Positions 16,965 through 24,425 of a stretch of 35,477 bases of DNA are shown piece after piece. The DNA lies in the NCBI GenBank assembly GCA_031266055.1, contig JAISBT010000003.1:1-35477 (forward strand), read 5' to 3'. Made by a program: the position numbers and the translations under genes. The notes beneath the pieces are model-generated. The model did no database searches, had not been told where the DNA came from, and was given only the letters and a program-made list of their open reading frames with translations. The stretch is from Deltaproteobacteria bacterium (GTDB taxonomy: Bacteria > Desulfobacterota > Desulfovibrionia > Desulfovibrionales > Desulfovibrionaceae). Each line of letters starts with the position of its first letter. The stretch's first letter is position 1.

Positions 16965-18131
16965 TCACCAGACAGGGCGTCCGGATTTTTGCACCGCTCT
17001 TTTTCTTTTCCTCCGGAGCCAAAGCAACCCTGCAAGCGCCAGCGCGACAACTCCGGCCGCTCCGTAGCGGATACCCCGCGATGCGCCGGAGTCTTTGTGC
17101 CGCAGTTTTTCCAGCCGCGCGTCGGTATAAGACAACAGTCCAAAGGTTGTGCCCGCGAGAATAACGGGCGGAACCGAGGGTATAACGAAAATTTTATGCA
17201 AAAAGGCGTTGTCCAGCCCCTCGTTCAAGTCCACCCAGGATTCGCCCCTGTCCACACTCCTGTAAGCCCCGCCCCAGGCTCCGGTATAAACCACTTCCGG
17301 GTATTCGGGAGCCGCGGCAAAAGAAAAAATGGTCACCGTCAGCAAGGTGGTCTCATTCCACGTTCTTCCGCCGTCCGAAGTCCTGAATACCCCTCCGTTG
17401 GCCTCACCGACGTAAAAATCCGTCGGCGTTGCCGGGTGATAGGCTCCGGCCAGCACAATGTCCGGATTTTCCGGGTCAATATGCAAGGCGGTAATGCTCA
17501 GGCTGCTTAACCCCTGATTGATGTCTATCCAGGAAACCCCGCCGTTGCCGCTTTTAAAAACCCCGGCGCCTCCCGTACCCGCGTATAAAAACTGCGGGTT
17601 TTTAGGGTCAATGCTGACCGCGTTGACATTGACCGTGCGTTTGAAGCCGGAAGACATGTGCCAGAGCTTGCCGCCATTGGTGCTGATTGCCACCCCGCCC
17701 ATGATTCCTATGTACAGGAGATTGGGGTCTTTCGGGCTGATGGCCATGCAGCGGACGGACAGGTTGGGCAGCCCCTCGTTCATGGCCTGCCAGGTATTTC
17801 CGCTGTCAGAGCTTTTAAAAATACCCCTGCCGTCATAACTCACATACAATTCTTTGCTGTTAAGCGGGTTGACCAGCACAGCATTCGGGAAAGCATCCTC
17901 CGGTAAATTTCCGCCAAGCTTCGCCCAGGTGCTTCCGTTGTCCATGCTCTTTTGCACGCCCACGGAAGTAGCTGCGTACAGAGTGGAAGGGCGGGCGGGA
18001 TCGCTGGTCAGGGAAACAATATGCACTTTATCCAGGGCGATTTTATGCCAGACGTTTTCCCCGGCCCATGCCGGCGCAATGACGGAACACCATAAACCTG
18101 AAATCAAGAATACGCTGAATATCCTGGCCAT
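16965..18131 (-). CDS. Secreted, membrane-anchored BNR/YCF48-like beta-propeller protein
   Basis: This 388-residue protein has a signal peptide (ending near PAWA), about seven repeats of the BNR/sortilin type (SxDxGxTW: MDNGSTW, SDSGNTW, TNGGKLW, GNGGVSW, SDGGRTW, VDRGESW) and a C-terminal membrane segment followed by the basic tail RRKRKR. It is therefore a periplasmic propeller anchored by its C-terminus. Propellers of this type act as assembly factors in some systems (YCF48/HCF136 in photosystem II), so a scaffold or maturation role is possible. It lies between the two ABC permeases. An in-frame GTG sits just upstream at 18134; the ATG at 18131 is chosen because AAGGA lies six bases before it. 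Confidence 0.75.
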   Translation of the reverse strand: MARIFSVFLISGLWCSVIAPAWAGENVWHKIALDKVHIVSLTSDPARPSTLYAATSVGVQKSMDNGSTWAKLGGNLPEDAFPNAVLVNPLNSKELYVSYDGRGIFKSSDSGNTWQAMNEGLPNLSVRCMAISPKDPNLLYIGIMGGVAISTNGGKLWHMSSGFKRTVNVNAVSIDPKNPQFLYAGTGGAGVFKSGNGGVSWIDINQGLSSLSITALHIDPENPDIVLAGAYHPATPTDFYVGEANGGVFRTSDGGRTWNETTLLTVTIFSFAAAPEYPEVVYTGAWGGAYRSVDRGESWVDLNEGLDNAFLHKIFVIPSVPPVILAGTTFGLLSYTDARLEKLRHKDSGASRGIRYGAAGVVALALAGLLWLRRKRKRAVQKSGRPVW

Positions 18132-18309
18132 CACTTTTCCTTATATAGTTGATGCTGAAAAAGTCGGGAACCGACTTTTTCAGAAAGGCACGCCGGCTCC
18201 AAGCGCCGCTACGCGGACGCCGCAAATAAATTGCTGCTCGCTTTTCGCCGCGCCCGGTCGATTGCATCGACCGGGTCAGTCGGCCGACAACATACACCTT
18301 GCCGGCCGG
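18132..18309. other. Intergenic region with two perfect hairpins inside the cluster
   Basis: CTGAAAAAGTCGG (18155-18167) pairs with CCGACTTTTTCAG (18171-18183), a perfect 13-base stem with a three-base loop. CCCGGTCGAT (18253-18262) pairs with ATCGACCGGG (18266-18275) around TGC. The first one lies about 20 bases upstream of the propeller gene and could act as a partial terminator or an mRNA stabiliser that lowers expression of the last two genes. No reading frame is supported here. Confidence 0.55.
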
Positions 18310-18726
18310 TTACGGGTGAATAATTTTCCATTCCCGTTTGACGCGCGCGAGATCCATGTTTGAATCGGAACTGTACGCGCCGAACTGCAAAGGCACCACC
18401 ACCCTGGCGTCAACAACGGCCGTATCGTTTTCTATGCTTTCCCCTTTTATTTCCAGCAGCATCTCCGGCGAATACATGGAAACCCTGTCAATAAACTGGT
18501 TGTAGGAATTGTTGTAATGCCGCAGGCTTACCAGGGAGTAGGCTTTTTGGTAATCCCGGTTTTTCACGGCCGCGAAATATTGCTCGACCACCTGCCGGGG
18601 AGAAACTTCCGGCAGTTTGATGTTGTCAAGATAATACTGGCTGCCTGCAAATCCAATTCCCGCCAGAAGCAAAAAAAGTATCGTCCATACCGCTTTCTTT
18701 TTAAGCGCTTTCCTGTTGGCCGTCAT
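18310..18726 (-). CDS. Small membrane-anchored NTF2-like protein of unknown function
   Basis: This 138-residue protein has a basic N-terminus, one membrane segment (AVWTILFLLLAGIGFAGS) and a soluble periplasmic domain starting SPRQVVEQYFAAVKNRDYQKAYSL. That stretch is typical of NTF2-like/DUF4878-type folds, in which a helix is followed by a curved sheet. The function is unknown. The ATG at 18726 is one base after the ABC ATPase stop (TAA-C-ATG), so translation is probably coupled; an in-frame upstream ATG at 18780 would overlap the ATPase gene by 53 bases and is less likely. Its place within the transporter genes suggests that it is an accessory subunit. Confidence 0.65.
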   Translation of the reverse strand: MTANRKALKKKAVWTILFLLLAGIGFAGSQYYLDNIKLPEVSPRQVVEQYFAAVKNRDYQKAYSLVSLRHYNNSYNQFIDRVSMYSPEMLLEIKGESIENDTAVVDARVVVPLQFGAYSSDSNMDLARVKREWKIIHP

Positions 18727-18727
18727 G

Positions 18728-19429
18728 TTACAATTCCCCTTCCCCGGCACAGCTTCCGGAAGCGACTTCGCTTTCTTCATACGGCATCAACCGGCTGTTT
18801 TTCAAGGTATAAGCCAGGCCGGATTTGACGTAGCCCAATGCGTGGGTCACCATGATCACCGTTGTGCCTTGTCCGTTAATCCGCTGGAAAAGGCGCATGA
18901 TCTCCTCTTCGGTTTTTTCGTCCAGATCACCGGTCGGTTCATCGGCCAGCATAATGGACGGCCGGTTGATCATAGCTCTGGCTATGGCCACTCTGCGCTG
19001 CTGCCCTCCGGAGAGCTGCGAAGGGGAATAGTCGTCTTTCCCGGTTACTCCCACCATTTCCAAAAGCGAACCGGCAAATTCCCGGTCTTCAACATTGGGG
19101 TTTCTGCCGCTGAAGGCAATGGGCAAAAGAACATTGTCCAATACATGCAAGGTAGGAATCAGGCTGGGAAACTGAAAAACAAAGCCCAGTTTCCGGTTCC
19201 TGAGAGTGGCCAGCTCCGGCTCGGGCAGTTGCCAGATGTCCGCATCGTCAATGAACACCTTCCCTTCGCCCGGTCTGGTCAAACCGCCCACAATGCTGAG
19301 CAGGGTCGTTTTCCCTCCGCCGGAACGTCCCGTGACAATGACAAAAGCGCCGTCTTCCACCCGCCAGTTTATCCGGTTCAGCACATCCACGCCTTTATAT
19401 TGCTTGCTGAGGGTTTCCACTCGGATCAT
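18728..19429 (-). CDS. ABC transporter ATPase (LolD/MacB type)
   Basis: This 233-residue ATPase has Walker A GRSGGGKTTLL (about residues 34-44), Q-loop FVFQFPSLIPTLHVLDNV, signature LSGGQQRRVAIARAM, Walker B IMLADEPTGDLD and the switch histidine in MVTHALGYV. It is closest in style to LolD/FtsE/MacB-type ATPases that energise FtsX-like permeases. It starts six bases after the first permease stop and ends one base before the NTF2-like gene. The single ATPase must serve the permeases on both sides (19436-20644 and 15798-16937). In canonical nos clusters the ATPase is NosF with an ABC-2-type permease NosY; this one belongs to a different transporter class. Confidence 0.92.
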   Translation of the reverse strand: MIRVETLSKQYKGVDVLNRINWRVEDGAFVIVTGRSGGGKTTLLSIVGGLTRPGEGKVFIDDADIWQLPEPELATLRNRKLGFVFQFPSLIPTLHVLDNVLLPIAFSGRNPNVEDREFAGSLLEMVGVTGKDDYSPSQLSGGQQRRVAIARAMINRPSIMLADEPTGDLDEKTEEEIMRLFQRINGQGTTVIMVTHALGYVKSGLAYTLKNSRLMPYEESEVASGSCAGEGEL

Positions 19430-19435
19430 CGCGGT

Positions 19436-20644
19436 TTATTCTCCTCTTCTGATGGCTTCATATGGTTCACAACCGCTGATACGGCATGCCGGATAAAGGC
19501 CGCCCAGTATCCCGGCCAGCAGAGACGCGGCCATGCCGGTTAAAGCGGTTTGCAAAAAATAGCCGGTATCCGGCCACATATATAAATTGCCGATCATGTC
19601 GGTTATAATGTCTTTACCGAAATAGACCGCGGCAAACCCCGCCAGGATGCCGAAAAAGCCGCCGATCCCGGCAATGCAGACAGCCTCCAGGACAATCAGC
19701 TTGAAAACCAGACTCCGCCCGGCTCCCATGGCCCTGAACAACCCCAACTCCCGCATCCGCTGCCGCACCGACAAGGCAAACAGGTTGCCCGCCAAAATAA
19801 GCGCCAGAAGGCTGAAGATTCCGCCGGCCACAAAAAGCGCGTCCACCAGATTTTGTAACTGCCGGCTGAAAGAGCGCGTCAGCTGATTGGCCGTCACCGC
19901 TTTGAGTTCCGGAATATTTTGCTCAATGCTTTGGGCTACCAGCGCAGGGTCTGTCCCTGCGTCCACTTTGACCAGAATGGTGGAAATTTGATCCCTTTTC
20001 ACCGGCACAGGGTACAGCGGCGATTCTTCGGTCATCCGATAGGCCATATCCATGGTAAGAAAGACGGTATAATCCGTTCCGAGACCGGTCGGCTCCAAAA
20101 TCGTGGCCACGGTGAAAGGCTTGCCCATAAACATCAGCCGTTGCCCGATGGCCTTTGCGGGGGTGCCGACTACCGCTGAAATAACCTTCGCCCCCACAAT
20201 GAGCTGGTTATTTTGCAACGGTTCCGCGGTTTTTTGCAATACCCAGGGGTTTATGGTAAAGTCCCGTTCCGGGTCAAAACCGACCAGAGCCACCTGCACA
20301 ACGCAACACGCCGCGTCCAGGCTGCGCAGGTAAACTTGCGCGCAAGTTTGTTGCACCCCGCGCGTTTTTCGCACCTTCTCCTCCAGAGACAGCGGCATGT
20401 AAAAGGTACTGGGACTGCCCGAAATCAAGGCCGACAGCGCTTCTTCCCGCGCATCGGCGGGCACGGCCACAATATCGGCTCCAAGACGTTCACCGGCGGT
20501 TTGCAAGGTATACTGAATCCCTTTGGAGAGTATTGCCGCCGTAAACAGGGTGGCGCAGGCCAGAAAAATTCCGCCGATCATAAGCCAGGTGCGGAACGGC
20601 TTGCGTTTCAAATTTTGCCTGACCAGGTAAAAAATCTGTCGCAT
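19436..20644 (-). CDS. FtsX/MacB-type ABC transporter permease (first of the cluster)
   Basis: This 402-residue permease has an N-terminal membrane segment (about residues 20-40), a large periplasmic domain (to about 270) and three C-terminal membrane segments. SVRQRMRELGLFRAMGAG is the cytoplasmic coupling motif and the ending EPYEAIRRGE is shared with the second permease. Both permeases share NPWVLQK/QPWLDKK-like stretches in the periplasmic domain, showing that they are paralogues. The periplasmic domain contains neighbouring cysteines (AACCVVQ) that could bind metal or form a disulfide, which is only a suggestion. It lies six bases before the ATPase. A repeat hairpin (20666-20706) sits just upstream of its start. 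Confidence 0.9.
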   Translation of the reverse strand: MRQIFYLVRQNLKRKPFRTWLMIGGIFLACATLFTAAILSKGIQYTLQTAGERLGADIVAVPADAREEALSALISGSPSTFYMPLSLEEKVRKTRGVQQTCAQVYLRSLDAACCVVQVALVGFDPERDFTINPWVLQKTAEPLQNNQLIVGAKVISAVVGTPAKAIGQRLMFMGKPFTVATILEPTGLGTDYTVFLTMDMAYRMTEESPLYPVPVKRDQISTILVKVDAGTDPALVAQSIEQNIPELKAVTANQLTRSFSRQLQNLVDALFVAGGIFSLLALILAGNLFALSVRQRMRELGLFRAMGAGRSLVFKLIVLEAVCIAGIGGFFGILAGFAAVYFGKDIITDMIGNLYMWPDTGYFLQTALTGMAASLLAGILGGLYPACRISGCEPYEAIRRGE

Positions 20645-20665
20645 CGGTGCTGTGCCTTATCCGGG

Positions 20666-20706
20666 TTAGAGCATTTTACGCTTGAAATGCTTGCCTGCAA
20701 GCATTT
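20666..20706. repeat. Copy of the dispersed intergenic repeat inside the cluster
   Basis: TTAGAGCATTTTACGCTTGA (20666-20685) differs from the element end at 3981 at only a few positions. It runs into a perfect hairpin, AAATGCTTGC (20685-20694) with GCAAGCATTT (20697-20706). The copy lies between the YtkA-like gene and the first permease, splitting the transcript into a redox part and an ABC part. Confidence 0.65.
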
Positions 20707-20741
20707 CGCGGCAAGGAAGCGAAGGGGGCATCCATGTAATT

Positions 20742-21188
20742 TTAGGGCTGATTCGCTATATCCAGGTCAAAGGATTGCTGAAACAGCCGGTCGTTGTCAT
20801 CTTTGAACTGCGCCTTGACCTGCCAAAAGCCGCCATGCCCGTATTGCGCCAGCGCAACGTATTCTCCGTCTTCCGCTTCTTTAAATTCCAGGGCCAGGGG
20901 GTACCCCGGCATCGGCATTTCGGGCATCCACACTTCGCCCGTCACTGACCGCTGTTTAACCGGGCTGCCTCCGGCATGGCGCAAAAACAGGCTGATTTGA
21001 ACCAACCCCGGCTTGCCGGGCGTTTTCAATATCCAGGTATACTCCGGAGATTTTTTTTCAACGGTTATTTCCGGAATATTTTGACCGGATGAAGCCGGAA
21101 AAACCGGCCCGGCCTGAAGACCGGCCGTAAACCAACAAAGAAGACCGAAAATGACGGAAAAAAATTTAATCCTCGCGCAGCAGATCAT
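20742..21188 (-). CDS. YtkA/FixH-like secreted protein
   Basis: This 148-residue protein has a signal peptide or anchor (IKFFSVIFGLLCWFTAGLQAG) and an immunoglobulin-like domain with WMPEMPMPGYP and YGHGGFWQVKAQF. Both are typical of the YtkA-like/FixH family; a methionine-rich PxMPMxG turn and a later GHGGxW motif are its signature. FixH relatives assist copper-containing oxidases (cbb3) and YtkA-like domains occur beside copper proteins, so copper handling for the neighbouring reductase is a reasonable inference. The ATG at 21188 is chosen because GGAG lies six bases before it; an ATG at 21200 would add four residues. It follows the second cytochrome module by about 50 bases. Confidence 0.7.
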   Translation of the reverse strand: MICCARIKFFSVIFGLLCWFTAGLQAGPVFPASSGQNIPEITVEKKSPEYTWILKTPGKPGLVQISLFLRHAGGSPVKQRSVTGEVWMPEMPMPGYPLALEFKEAEDGEYVALAQYGHGGFWQVKAQFKDDNDRLFQQSFDLDIANQP

Positions 21189-21239
21189 TCCAAGCTCCAT
21201 GCAGTTGATATTTCTGGTGCCGGCTTGCGTAAAAGCCGC

Positions 21240-21812
21240 TTACCAGCTCGGAACATCGGCATCCATCATCCAGAAATATTGCGGATACCGATAGTGAAGA
21301 GCCAGCCATTTATTGTCATAGCGGCTTGAGAAATCGGCCAGCATACGCGGAGGATTGGCCATGGCCTGGCCGAAACCGCTTTTGTGGCAGCTCGCGCAGC
21401 TCCATATGGGCGTCGTACTGCAAGTATGCGCGGTAACTACCGCCAAGGCCAGAAAAATCGCGAGGCCAAAGCCGCCCGCCAGCCGTTTGAGCCATTTTTT
21501 ACGGGCTCCGCCGCGGTCAAGCCGCGATAATACGCACATTCCCACCAAAACGAATGCCGGAAGCCAAAAAACGCCGACCATTTCCAGGCTGTCCTGAAAA
21601 TAGCGGGTCACCTGGAAGATCAGCATAAAAAGCCAGTCGGGCTGAGGAATGGAGGAAACGGTTATCGGGTCGGCGGTGCTGTGTTCCTGCATCCCGAAGG
21701 CCGCCAGCCCGAAAAGCAAAAGCAGCGTGCAAGCTGCCGCAACCGCTGTATGCGCGAATTGTCTGAATCCGAAGGGCTCGGTTTCAGCGGGATCGTATTT
21801 TTGTGCTGCCAT
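21240..21812 (-). CDS. Subunit IV-like/cytochrome c protein of a second bc-type module (divergent)
   Basis: This 190-residue protein has three predicted membrane segments and a C-terminal c-type heme site CASCH (near residue 140). The segment SSIPQPDWLFMLIFQVTRYFQ corresponds to the PEWYF Qo-site stretch of cytochrome b6f subunit IV, but the key PEW is PDW and the following YF is LF. After CASCH a Met of MANPPRM or WMMD could be the second heme ligand. Compared with the first module's protein (24426-25127) it is about 40 residues shorter. The changed Qo motif and the lack of a second Rieske gene suggest a simple quinol:cytochrome c electron path rather than a full bifurcating complex; this is inference. 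Confidence 0.75.
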   Translation of the reverse strand: MAAQKYDPAETEPFGFRQFAHTAVAAACTLLLLFGLAAFGMQEHSTADPITVSSIPQPDWLFMLIFQVTRYFQDSLEMVGVFWLPAFVLVGMCVLSRLDRGGARKKWLKRLAGGFGLAIFLALAVVTAHTCSTTPIWSCASCHKSGFGQAMANPPRMLADFSSRYDNKWLALHYRYPQYFWMMDADVPSW

Positions 21813-21883
21813 ATCCGCCCTACATCAAAAAAATATAAATAAAAATATAAAAAATATAAATGCCAAGGATACACTGATTAATT

Positions 21884-22013
21884 GGGGCTCCGCCCCAAAC
21901 CCCGCCGGGGGAAATGATTTCCCCCGAACCCCCTCATTATATCTCATTGCAATAACAATGAGAGTGCAGGGGAATCATTTCCCTGCCGGGGGAGTCTGCG
22001 GAGGGCAAAGCCC
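21884..22013. repeat. GC-rich inverted repeat between the second cyt b and cyt c genes
   Basis: This stretch holds nested hairpins: GGGGC/GCCCC at 21884-21896, GGGGGAAA/TTTCCCCC near 21906-21925, a central TCTCATTG/CAATGAGA (21942-21963), and then an inverted, imperfect version of the first arm (GGGGAATCATTTCCC to GGGCAAAGCCC, ending at 22013). Overall it is a 130-base palindrome-like intergenic repeat. It fills a 253-base gap in an otherwise tightly packed gene set and is followed by an A/T-only run at 21827-21859. No gene is supported here. Confidence 0.6.
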
Positions 22014-22065
22014 ACTCAAGGAAATAAATCAGCGTTTCCATAAATTCCTGCATTTTTCCGGACTG

Positions 22066-22707
22066 TTACATGGGTTTGGCAACGCCGAGCCTGCGTACCA
22101 TCAGGAAATGCCCGACAAGAAAAACCCCGGTCAGCGCGGGAAGCACAATGGCATGTATGGAAAACCACCGGCCAACCGGCACCACGCCGTCGGGCGCATC
22201 GGAAAACAACAGCCATTTCAGCGCGTCCGCGAACAAGGGCAGGTTTTCAAGCCAGTTGCCGATGGTTTTTACCGTCCAATAGGAGCGGAAATCCCACGGC
22301 AACAGGTATCCGGTCGCCGCGAACGCCAGGGTAAGCAGCAACAGCGCAACGCCGCTGATCCAGTTCAACCCGCGCGGGGAGCGGTAAGCGCCATGATAGA
22401 GAATACGCAGGACATGGATGATCAGGAAAAGCACCATGATCAACGCGCCCCAGCGGTGAAGCGAACGGCAGAATCCGCCCATCCGGACGTTTTTTTCAAT
22501 AAATTCAATGCTTGTCCAGGCATCCGCCGGAGTCGCCTGAAAAAACATCGCCAGATAAATTCCCGATAAAACCTGGAGTAAAAAGACTATAAAGGTCAAA
22601 CCGCCAAAACAGTACAGCCAGTTCACCCATTTGGGCACCGGGCCGAACAGTTGTTTGAAACCCAGTTTGTCCGCGCACCGTTGATAAAAATTTTGTCCAG
22701 CTTGCAT
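22066..22707 (-). CDS. Cytochrome b (b6-type) of the second bc module
   Basis: This 213-residue protein has four membrane segments and the four heme-b histidines in b6 spacing: SLHRWGALIMVLFLIIH (H-x13-H) and SIHAIVLPALTGVFLVGH (H-x14-H). LYCFGGLT in the first helix carries the cysteine that, in cytochrome b6 and Firmicutes QcrB, covalently holds the extra high-spin heme c(n)/c(i). TGYLLPWDFRSYW is the usual Qo-side motif. It follows the reductase gene by 63 bases, including a hairpin, with AAGG near the ribosome binding position. No Rieske gene accompanies it. It is a paralogue of the cytochrome b at 25144-25812 and probably passes electrons from menaquinol to the neighbouring cytochrome c protein. 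Confidence 0.9.
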   Translation of the reverse strand: MQAGQNFYQRCADKLGFKQLFGPVPKWVNWLYCFGGLTFIVFLLQVLSGIYLAMFFQATPADAWTSIEFIEKNVRMGGFCRSLHRWGALIMVLFLIIHVLRILYHGAYRSPRGLNWISGVALLLLTLAFAATGYLLPWDFRSYWTVKTIGNWLENLPLFADALKWLLFSDAPDGVVPVGRWFSIHAIVLPALTGVFLVGHFLMVRRLGVAKPM

Positions 22708-22729
22708 AAAGTATCCGGCCTTGAATAGT

Positions 22730-22753
22730 CATAGGGGGCCGCAGCCCCCTATG
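22730..22753. other. Perfect hairpin just after the reductase gene
   Basis: CATAGGGGGC (22730-22739) pairs with GCCCCCTATG (22744-22753) around a four-base loop, 17 bases after the reductase stop codon. No T-run follows on the minus strand, so it is more likely an mRNA 3'-end stabiliser or partial terminator than a strong terminator. It would let the reductase be made in excess over the downstream genes. Confidence 0.55.
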
Positions 22754-22770
22754 CAAACTCCGTACGTACG

Positions 22771-24330
22771 TTAAGCTTCAACAACAAACCATCCGCGCAT
22801 TTCCAAATGCAGCGGTCCGCAGAAATAGGAGCAGAACATGGCGAATTTTCCGGGTTTGTCCGCGACAAATTCAAAAATGACCGACTTGCCTTGCGGAACG
22901 CCCCAGTTGGTTTGCAGACCGTATTCGTTAATGATGAAGCCGTGAACCGGGGCCGGGTCATTGGTCAGCCCGGTGGCTTTGTCGATATTGGTCAGAATGA
23001 CGCGCACCTTGTCGCCCTGTTTCACCGTAACCGTGTCCGGCTTGAAGCCGTAGCTGAATTCCTGCAGGCGGATTTCCACCACCCCGTCGCTGGTCTTCGT
23101 CACGCCCGGGGCTCCTTTATCTTCCGGAACCAGCTTGGCGGCCACACTGGGGTCTCGGTGCGGCGCATAGATGGAAGCGTGTCCTTCAGGAGGCAGCTTG
23201 GCGTTCAGGTACCCCAGCACAGCGTCCGCTTTGATTATTTTGGCGTTATGCGGCTCAGGCACAGTGGGCGCTCTGGCGATCACTTCCTCTGTAGCGAGGT
23301 CGATCAGTTCGACGTTGGTCGGATCCTGGTTGGAAATGGAGCCGGCAAAAAGCCCGGTGGAGTATTTGTTCCAAACGGTGATGTATTTGCTGTCGGGCGT
23401 GATTTGCAGATGGCCGGGACGGTAATGGACGGGAATCTTTTTCACCAGTTCCATTTTTTCCAGGTCGATCTTGGCCACGGCGTTGTCCACAAACAGCGTT
23501 GTGTAAGCCCATTTTCCGTCATTGGTAAATACGGTGTGCAAGGGGCCGGGCGCGGCGCTCTTCTGGAAACCCGGGACAGCCGGCGTAAGGTCGATCTCCT
23601 TGATCACTTCCATTTTGCTGATGTCGATAACCGGTATGTTTCCGGAAAGTTTGCCGGCGACAAAAGCAAGTTTTCCATCCATGGTCAGATCTATGCCGTG
23701 CGGATTTTTTCCGGCGGGAATAAACTTGACCCGTTTAAAGCTGTCCACTTCTATAACATGCACACCGGAACGGTAGTAATCGGTGGCCAGGCAATATTTT
23801 CCGTCATGCGTGACGAGCAGGTAGTCCGGGGCCGATTCCTGCCCGTCCGATACGTCAATAACCTCGACCTTGCCGCTGGCGATGTCGATTTTGGCCATTT
23901 TGCCGGACAATTCGCCGGTGGCGAAAAGAGTTTTTCCGTCAGGCGTCAGGGCGATGTGGTGAGGGCCGAACGGCGCGGGAATATTGATCTTGCGCACCAG
24001 TTCCTGGGTGGAGATGTCCACTATGCCCACCGATGAGTCGCCTTTGTCATTGATGTAGACATATTTGCCGTCAGGGGTTCCGTTGGTTCCGGGCTGATTG
24101 GTGCCGGAAAATACCGGCTCGTGGGTATCCACGCCCACAGGAATCAATTTGATGGTTTGCAGACTGGGCAGGCCGATGACCTGCAGCGTCCCGGAAATGC
24201 CTCCGGAAGCGAAAATAACATACTCGTCCTTGGCAACGTTCAACGGAGCGGCGCCAGCCTCAAAACCCGCCGCCATCACCATGAACAGCGCCAGCAATTT
24301 GGCGGCCGTCCGCAGGATTCTTTTGTCCAT
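22771..24330 (-). CDS. Divergent nitrous oxide reductase-like protein (YVTN beta-propeller + CuA cupredoxin)
   Basis: This 519-residue periplasmic protein has a Sec-type signal peptide (cleavage near AGA-APL), a seven-bladed YVTN/lactonase-like propeller (about 35-395) and a C-terminal cupredoxin (about 415-519). The CuA site is complete: H463 in VHGF, then C500-x3-C504-x3-H508-x2-M511. NosZ-like stretches include GPLHTVFTNDGKWAYTTLFVD, VHYRPGH, YINDK and PTVPEPHN. Canonical NosZ has DxHH and a GPLHPEN histidine; here these are DTHE (E71) and SISNQDP with no His. Instead one His lies near the start of each blade: H70, H124/125, H175, H211, H265, H307 and H361. A CuZ-like cluster with a different ligand set is inferred. 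The ATG at 24330 has AAGGAGG eight bases before it; an upstream in-frame ATG at 24393 is rejected. The substrate is probably N2O but unproven. Confidence 0.8.
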   Translation of the reverse strand: MDKRILRTAAKLLALFMVMAAGFEAGAAPLNVAKDEYVIFASGGISGTLQVIGLPSLQTIKLIPVGVDTHEPVFSGTNQPGTNGTPDGKYVYINDKGDSSVGIVDISTQELVRKINIPAPFGPHHIALTPDGKTLFATGELSGKMAKIDIASGKVEVIDVSDGQESAPDYLLVTHDGKYCLATDYYRSGVHVIEVDSFKRVKFIPAGKNPHGIDLTMDGKLAFVAGKLSGNIPVIDISKMEVIKEIDLTPAVPGFQKSAAPGPLHTVFTNDGKWAYTTLFVDNAVAKIDLEKMELVKKIPVHYRPGHLQITPDSKYITVWNKYSTGLFAGSISNQDPTNVELIDLATEEVIARAPTVPEPHNAKIIKADAVLGYLNAKLPPEGHASIYAPHRDPSVAAKLVPEDKGAPGVTKTSDGVVEIRLQEFSYGFKPDTVTVKQGDKVRVILTNIDKATGLTNDPAPVHGFIINEYGLQTNWGVPQGKSVIFEFVADKPGKFAMFCSYFCGPLHLEMRGWFVVEA

Positions 24331-24425
24331 ACTCAGATCCTCCTTGCTCCAATAAAACTGGAAAGTAACATTTTTTCGGAAACAATGACTCACGCCCTGA
24401 CGCTGGTACCATGTAGCGCTTAAAA

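Noticed and set aside
22807-24036. Long plus-strand frame (409 codons) inside the reductase gene
   Set aside because: It is the antisense of a clearly coding sequence with preserved copper motifs; its composition is unlike a real protein and it has no domain.
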